From: Clostridium thailandense
GTDB lineage: Bacteria; Bacillota; Clostridia; Clostridiales; Clostridiaceae
Length of the DNA stretch: 64,000 nucleotides
Direction: 5' to 3'
Assembly (NCBI RefSeq): GCF_019207025.1
Contig: NZ_JAEEGC010000025.1
Coordinates: 1 to 64,000 of the forward strand
A program made the position numbers and the translations under genes. The notes below the pieces were generated by a model, which had not been told where the DNA came from, ran no database searches, and saw only the letters and a list, made by a program, of their open reading frames with translations. Position 1 is the stretch's first letter; every line of letters starts with the position of its first letter. Positions 62,143-64,000 of the stretch are shown here, in pieces.

Positions 62143-62844
62143 CTATAACTCTAATTCTCTGTTTTTTCTATCAACAAAGCCAACACTTACTTCACAGTTA
62201 AAAATCTCTTTTAATAGTTTTGCAAGCTCATCTCTAGCACCTATTACATTATCATAGTTTTTGTCCTTAAAACCATCTATAGGAAAAAATATATTTTTGC
62301 TCTCCTCAGTTATTTTCCCTTCTTCACTTTGTCTCCAAATCCACCTTCTTGTCTTAACTTTATCTCCAACAGAGTATATCAATTCACCCTCTTTTAAAGT
62401 TTCTGCTTCTGTTTCTCCAAAAGGAATAAATAAATCACCTTCATTAGAGAATCGAACATAGATATCATTAGATGCACTATCCATATCATGTGCTCCTAAT
62501 GGAACCAAATACTTTAGAGATACAGCATTTCCAAGATCAACTATAGTATTTATATTGGGAAACCCCTTTTTCTTTGCTATTCTAGAAGCCATTGCCTCTA
62601 TTGAACTCATATTTTGATTTGGATTAATTCCAATCCTCTTAAAAGCTTCTCTATAAGGAAGAATTTCTTCACACTCTTTTACCTTCTTATCCTGAAACTT
62701 TTTTTCAATATAGCTTAAACTCGTTTCTAGAAGCCCCTTGACTGCTGTATTATTGCCTCTATTGTCTACCCCCTTTGCTACTACAACCCCAAAGCAAACA
62801 TCCTCTAATGCATCAAATACTTTTCCTGAAACTATAAATTTCAT
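62143..62844 (-). CDS. B3/B4 tRNA-binding-like domain protein
   Basis: A 233-residue protein with the B3/B4 domain found in the beta subunit of phenylalanyl-tRNA synthetase and in stand-alone proteins (PYREAFKRIGINPNQNMSSI; NTIVDLGNAVSLKYLVPLGAHD). Stand-alone forms may act on mischarged tRNA, but function is not established. The ATG at 62844 follows AAGGAGTG; the GTG three codons earlier overlaps it. Single gene. Confidence 0.82.
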   Translation of the reverse strand: MKFIVSGKVFDALEDVCFGVVVAKGVDNRGNNTAVKGLLETSLSYIEKKFQDKKVKECEEILPYREAFKRIGINPNQNMSSIEAMASRIAKKKGFPNINTIVDLGNAVSLKYLVPLGAHDMDSASNDIYVRFSNEGDLFIPFGETEAETLKEGELIYSVGDKVKTRRWIWRQSEEGKITEESKNIFFPIDGFKDKNYDNVIGARDELAKLLKEIFNCEVSVGFVDRKNRELEL

Positions 62845-63001
62845 ATTTTTCACTCCTTATTCTATTTGTTGCATGCCCCAATTAACTTTATGTAAATACC
62901 TAAAGTGTATTAAATTGACATTATCATTCATTATAAACGATAATCAAAGATTATTACAACTTATTTTGTACAATGACTACCGACTCTAAATTGGTAAAAT
63001 A

Positions 63002-63026
63002 AAAAACTATGTCAAGCATAGTTTTT
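63002..63026 (-). terminator. Terminator after MFS exporter gene
   Basis: aaaaactatg (63002-63011) and catagttttt (63017-63026) are perfect ten-base arms with T/A-runs, 20 bases beyond the stop. Confidence 0.78.
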
Positions 63027-63045
63027 AATAAATTAAATTATAGTT

Positions 63046-64000
63046 TTAAGCTATTTCATCCTTAAGTCCATTTTCGAGTGCAAAGGATAGTATGAAACTT
63101 ATAAGTGCAAGTATAATTAGAAATATAAAAACCGAATAAATTCCAGAATATAACGACTGTTTTATATGATGAATAGATATCCCATACTTTGAGCTTGCTG
63201 CTGAATATAAATTACTTGGATCTATTCCTTTTTCCCCCAACTTGTTAAAATATTTAACTATACTTGAATTAAACATACTTCCGAAAATACTTACTCCTAT
63301 AGTCTGCCCTAATGTACGAACGAGAGAATTAGAAGCTGTTGCTGCTCCTCTTTTACTGTAGTCTACAGAAGATTGTACAACTATTGTCAACGTTGTAAAA
63401 CTTCCACCAAAGCCAAATCCCATAATAAAAATATATATTATAAGCAATGCCAACGGGGAATTAATCTTTAATGTAAGCAAAAGTAAACAGCTTAATGATA
63501 TAATAGCTATAGATAAAGCTACAACCGCCTTTTCCCCGTATTTAGGTATAACCTTTCCTAAAACTACAGAAGATATAAGCCAAGCAACAGACATAGGTGC
63601 CATAGCTACTCCTGAAATAGTTGCACCATATCCTAAAATATTTTGCATATATATAGGCATATATACATCTGCGCCTATTAAAACTGCAGAGGCTAAGAAG
63701 CTAATCACATTTATAATAGTATTATTCCTTGTGAATATATCAAAAGGAATGATTGGCTCTCTCGCTTTTTTCTCTACAAAATAAAATACTATTAGAAAAA
63801 ATACTGAAATAATCAAACAAGCTACTGTAGTATATGAATAAATATTATGACTCTCTCCTCCTGCTAATATACCATATAAAAAAGAAATTATTGCTACTGA
63901 TAATGCTATTGTTCCTGCATAATCAATCTTATGTTTCTTTCTTTCAAAGCTTTCTGAAAGATTTCTTTGTATAAGTACTATAGACACTATGCCAAAAGGC
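63046..64000 (-). CDS. DHA2-type MFS drug exporter, C-terminal part
   Basis: The last 318 or so codons of a 14-helix EmrB/QacA-type proton-driven exporter; the frame stays open to the window edge, so the N-terminus lies outside. Visible are hydrophobic helices, an acidic/basic loop (SFERKKHKIDYAGTIAL) typical after helix 6, and GFGFGGSFTTLTIVVQ and RGAATASNSLVRTLGQTIGV near helices 11-12. The GTG at 63987 is internal, not a start. Substrate unknown. Confidence 0.85.
   Translation of the reverse strand, partial: PFGIVSIVLIQRNLSESFERKKHKIDYAGTIALSVAIISFLYGILAGGESHNIYSYTTVACLIISVFFLIVFYFVEKKAREPIIPFDIFTRNNTIINVISFLASAVLIGADVYMPIYMQNILGYGATISGVAMAPMSVAWLISSVVLGKVIPKYGEKAVVALSIAIISLSCLLLLTLKINSPLALLIIYIFIMGFGFGGSFTTLTIVVQSSVDYSKRGAATASNSLVRTLGQTIGVSIFGSMFNSSIVKYFNKLGEKGIDPSNLYSAASSKYGISIHHIKQSLYSGIYSVFIFLIILALISFILSFALENGLKDEIA

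Overview
The window is AT-rich, single-chromosome-like DNA with Shine-Dalgarno sites of the GGAGG type, GTG/TTG starts, TPP and PyrR RNA switches, Nif11/double-glycine peptide leaders and SpoIIE/RsbW/STAS proteins. All of this fits an anaerobic Firmicute of the genus Clostridium or a close relative. I see no rRNA, tRNA, CRISPR array or insertion sequence.

Layout. 1-5.6 kb: a GNAT gene, a repeat-filled intergenic stretch, and a TPP-riboswitch-controlled thiamine-precursor salvage operon (tenA, ABC ATPase, permease, lipoprotein). 5.6-16.6 kb: a complete chemosensory operon (CheR-TPR, CheW, receptor, CheA-REC, CheB, REC-PAS-GGDEF) laid out like the Wsp surface-sensing systems, plus one more receptor. 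16.7-22.4 kb: an aldolase-type PLP enzyme and carAB behind a PyrR attenuator. 22.5-57.1 kb: an accessory island, described below, interrupted by a preT/preA-like pair and a large LuxR-type regulator. 57.1-64 kb: a class B penicillin-binding protein, a small membrane protein, another chemoreceptor, a B3/B4-domain protein and a truncated DHA2-type MFS exporter.

The island is the notable part. Eleven copies of one promoter-like motif, TTGAGCTAC-N14-CGTATA read in the direction of transcription and always with exactly 14 bases between the GAGCTAC and CGTATA blocks, stand in front of eleven transcription units between 22.9 and 57.1 kb. They precede six short genes for leader peptides (mostly double-glycine or Nif11 type), a radical SAM enzyme, an unusual amino-acid ABC transporter, a molybdenum hydroxylase/acyl-carrier-protein/aminotransferase operon, an ATP-grasp ligase/SpoIIE/MFS/RsbW/STAS operon, and the export operon (NHLM-type adaptor, C39-peptidase ABC exporter, second ABC exporter, a seventh peptide, acetyltransferase). 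Inside the island lies one ECF sigma factor gene (49422-49931), the natural candidate to read the motif. My reading is a single regulon: an ECF sigma factor, possibly gated by a phosphatase/kinase/STAS partner switch, turns on a set of exported cysteine-rich peptides, their exporter, a possible tailoring enzyme, a small-molecule operon and an uptake system. The motif, peptides and exporter are visible directly; the sigma-to-motif link, the role of the partner switch and the product are inference.

The island also carries marks of duplication and decay: a peptide-terminator-STAS module present in two or three states, duplicated divergent promoter regions, and the relic of an AMP-forming ligase directly upstream of the acyl carrier protein.
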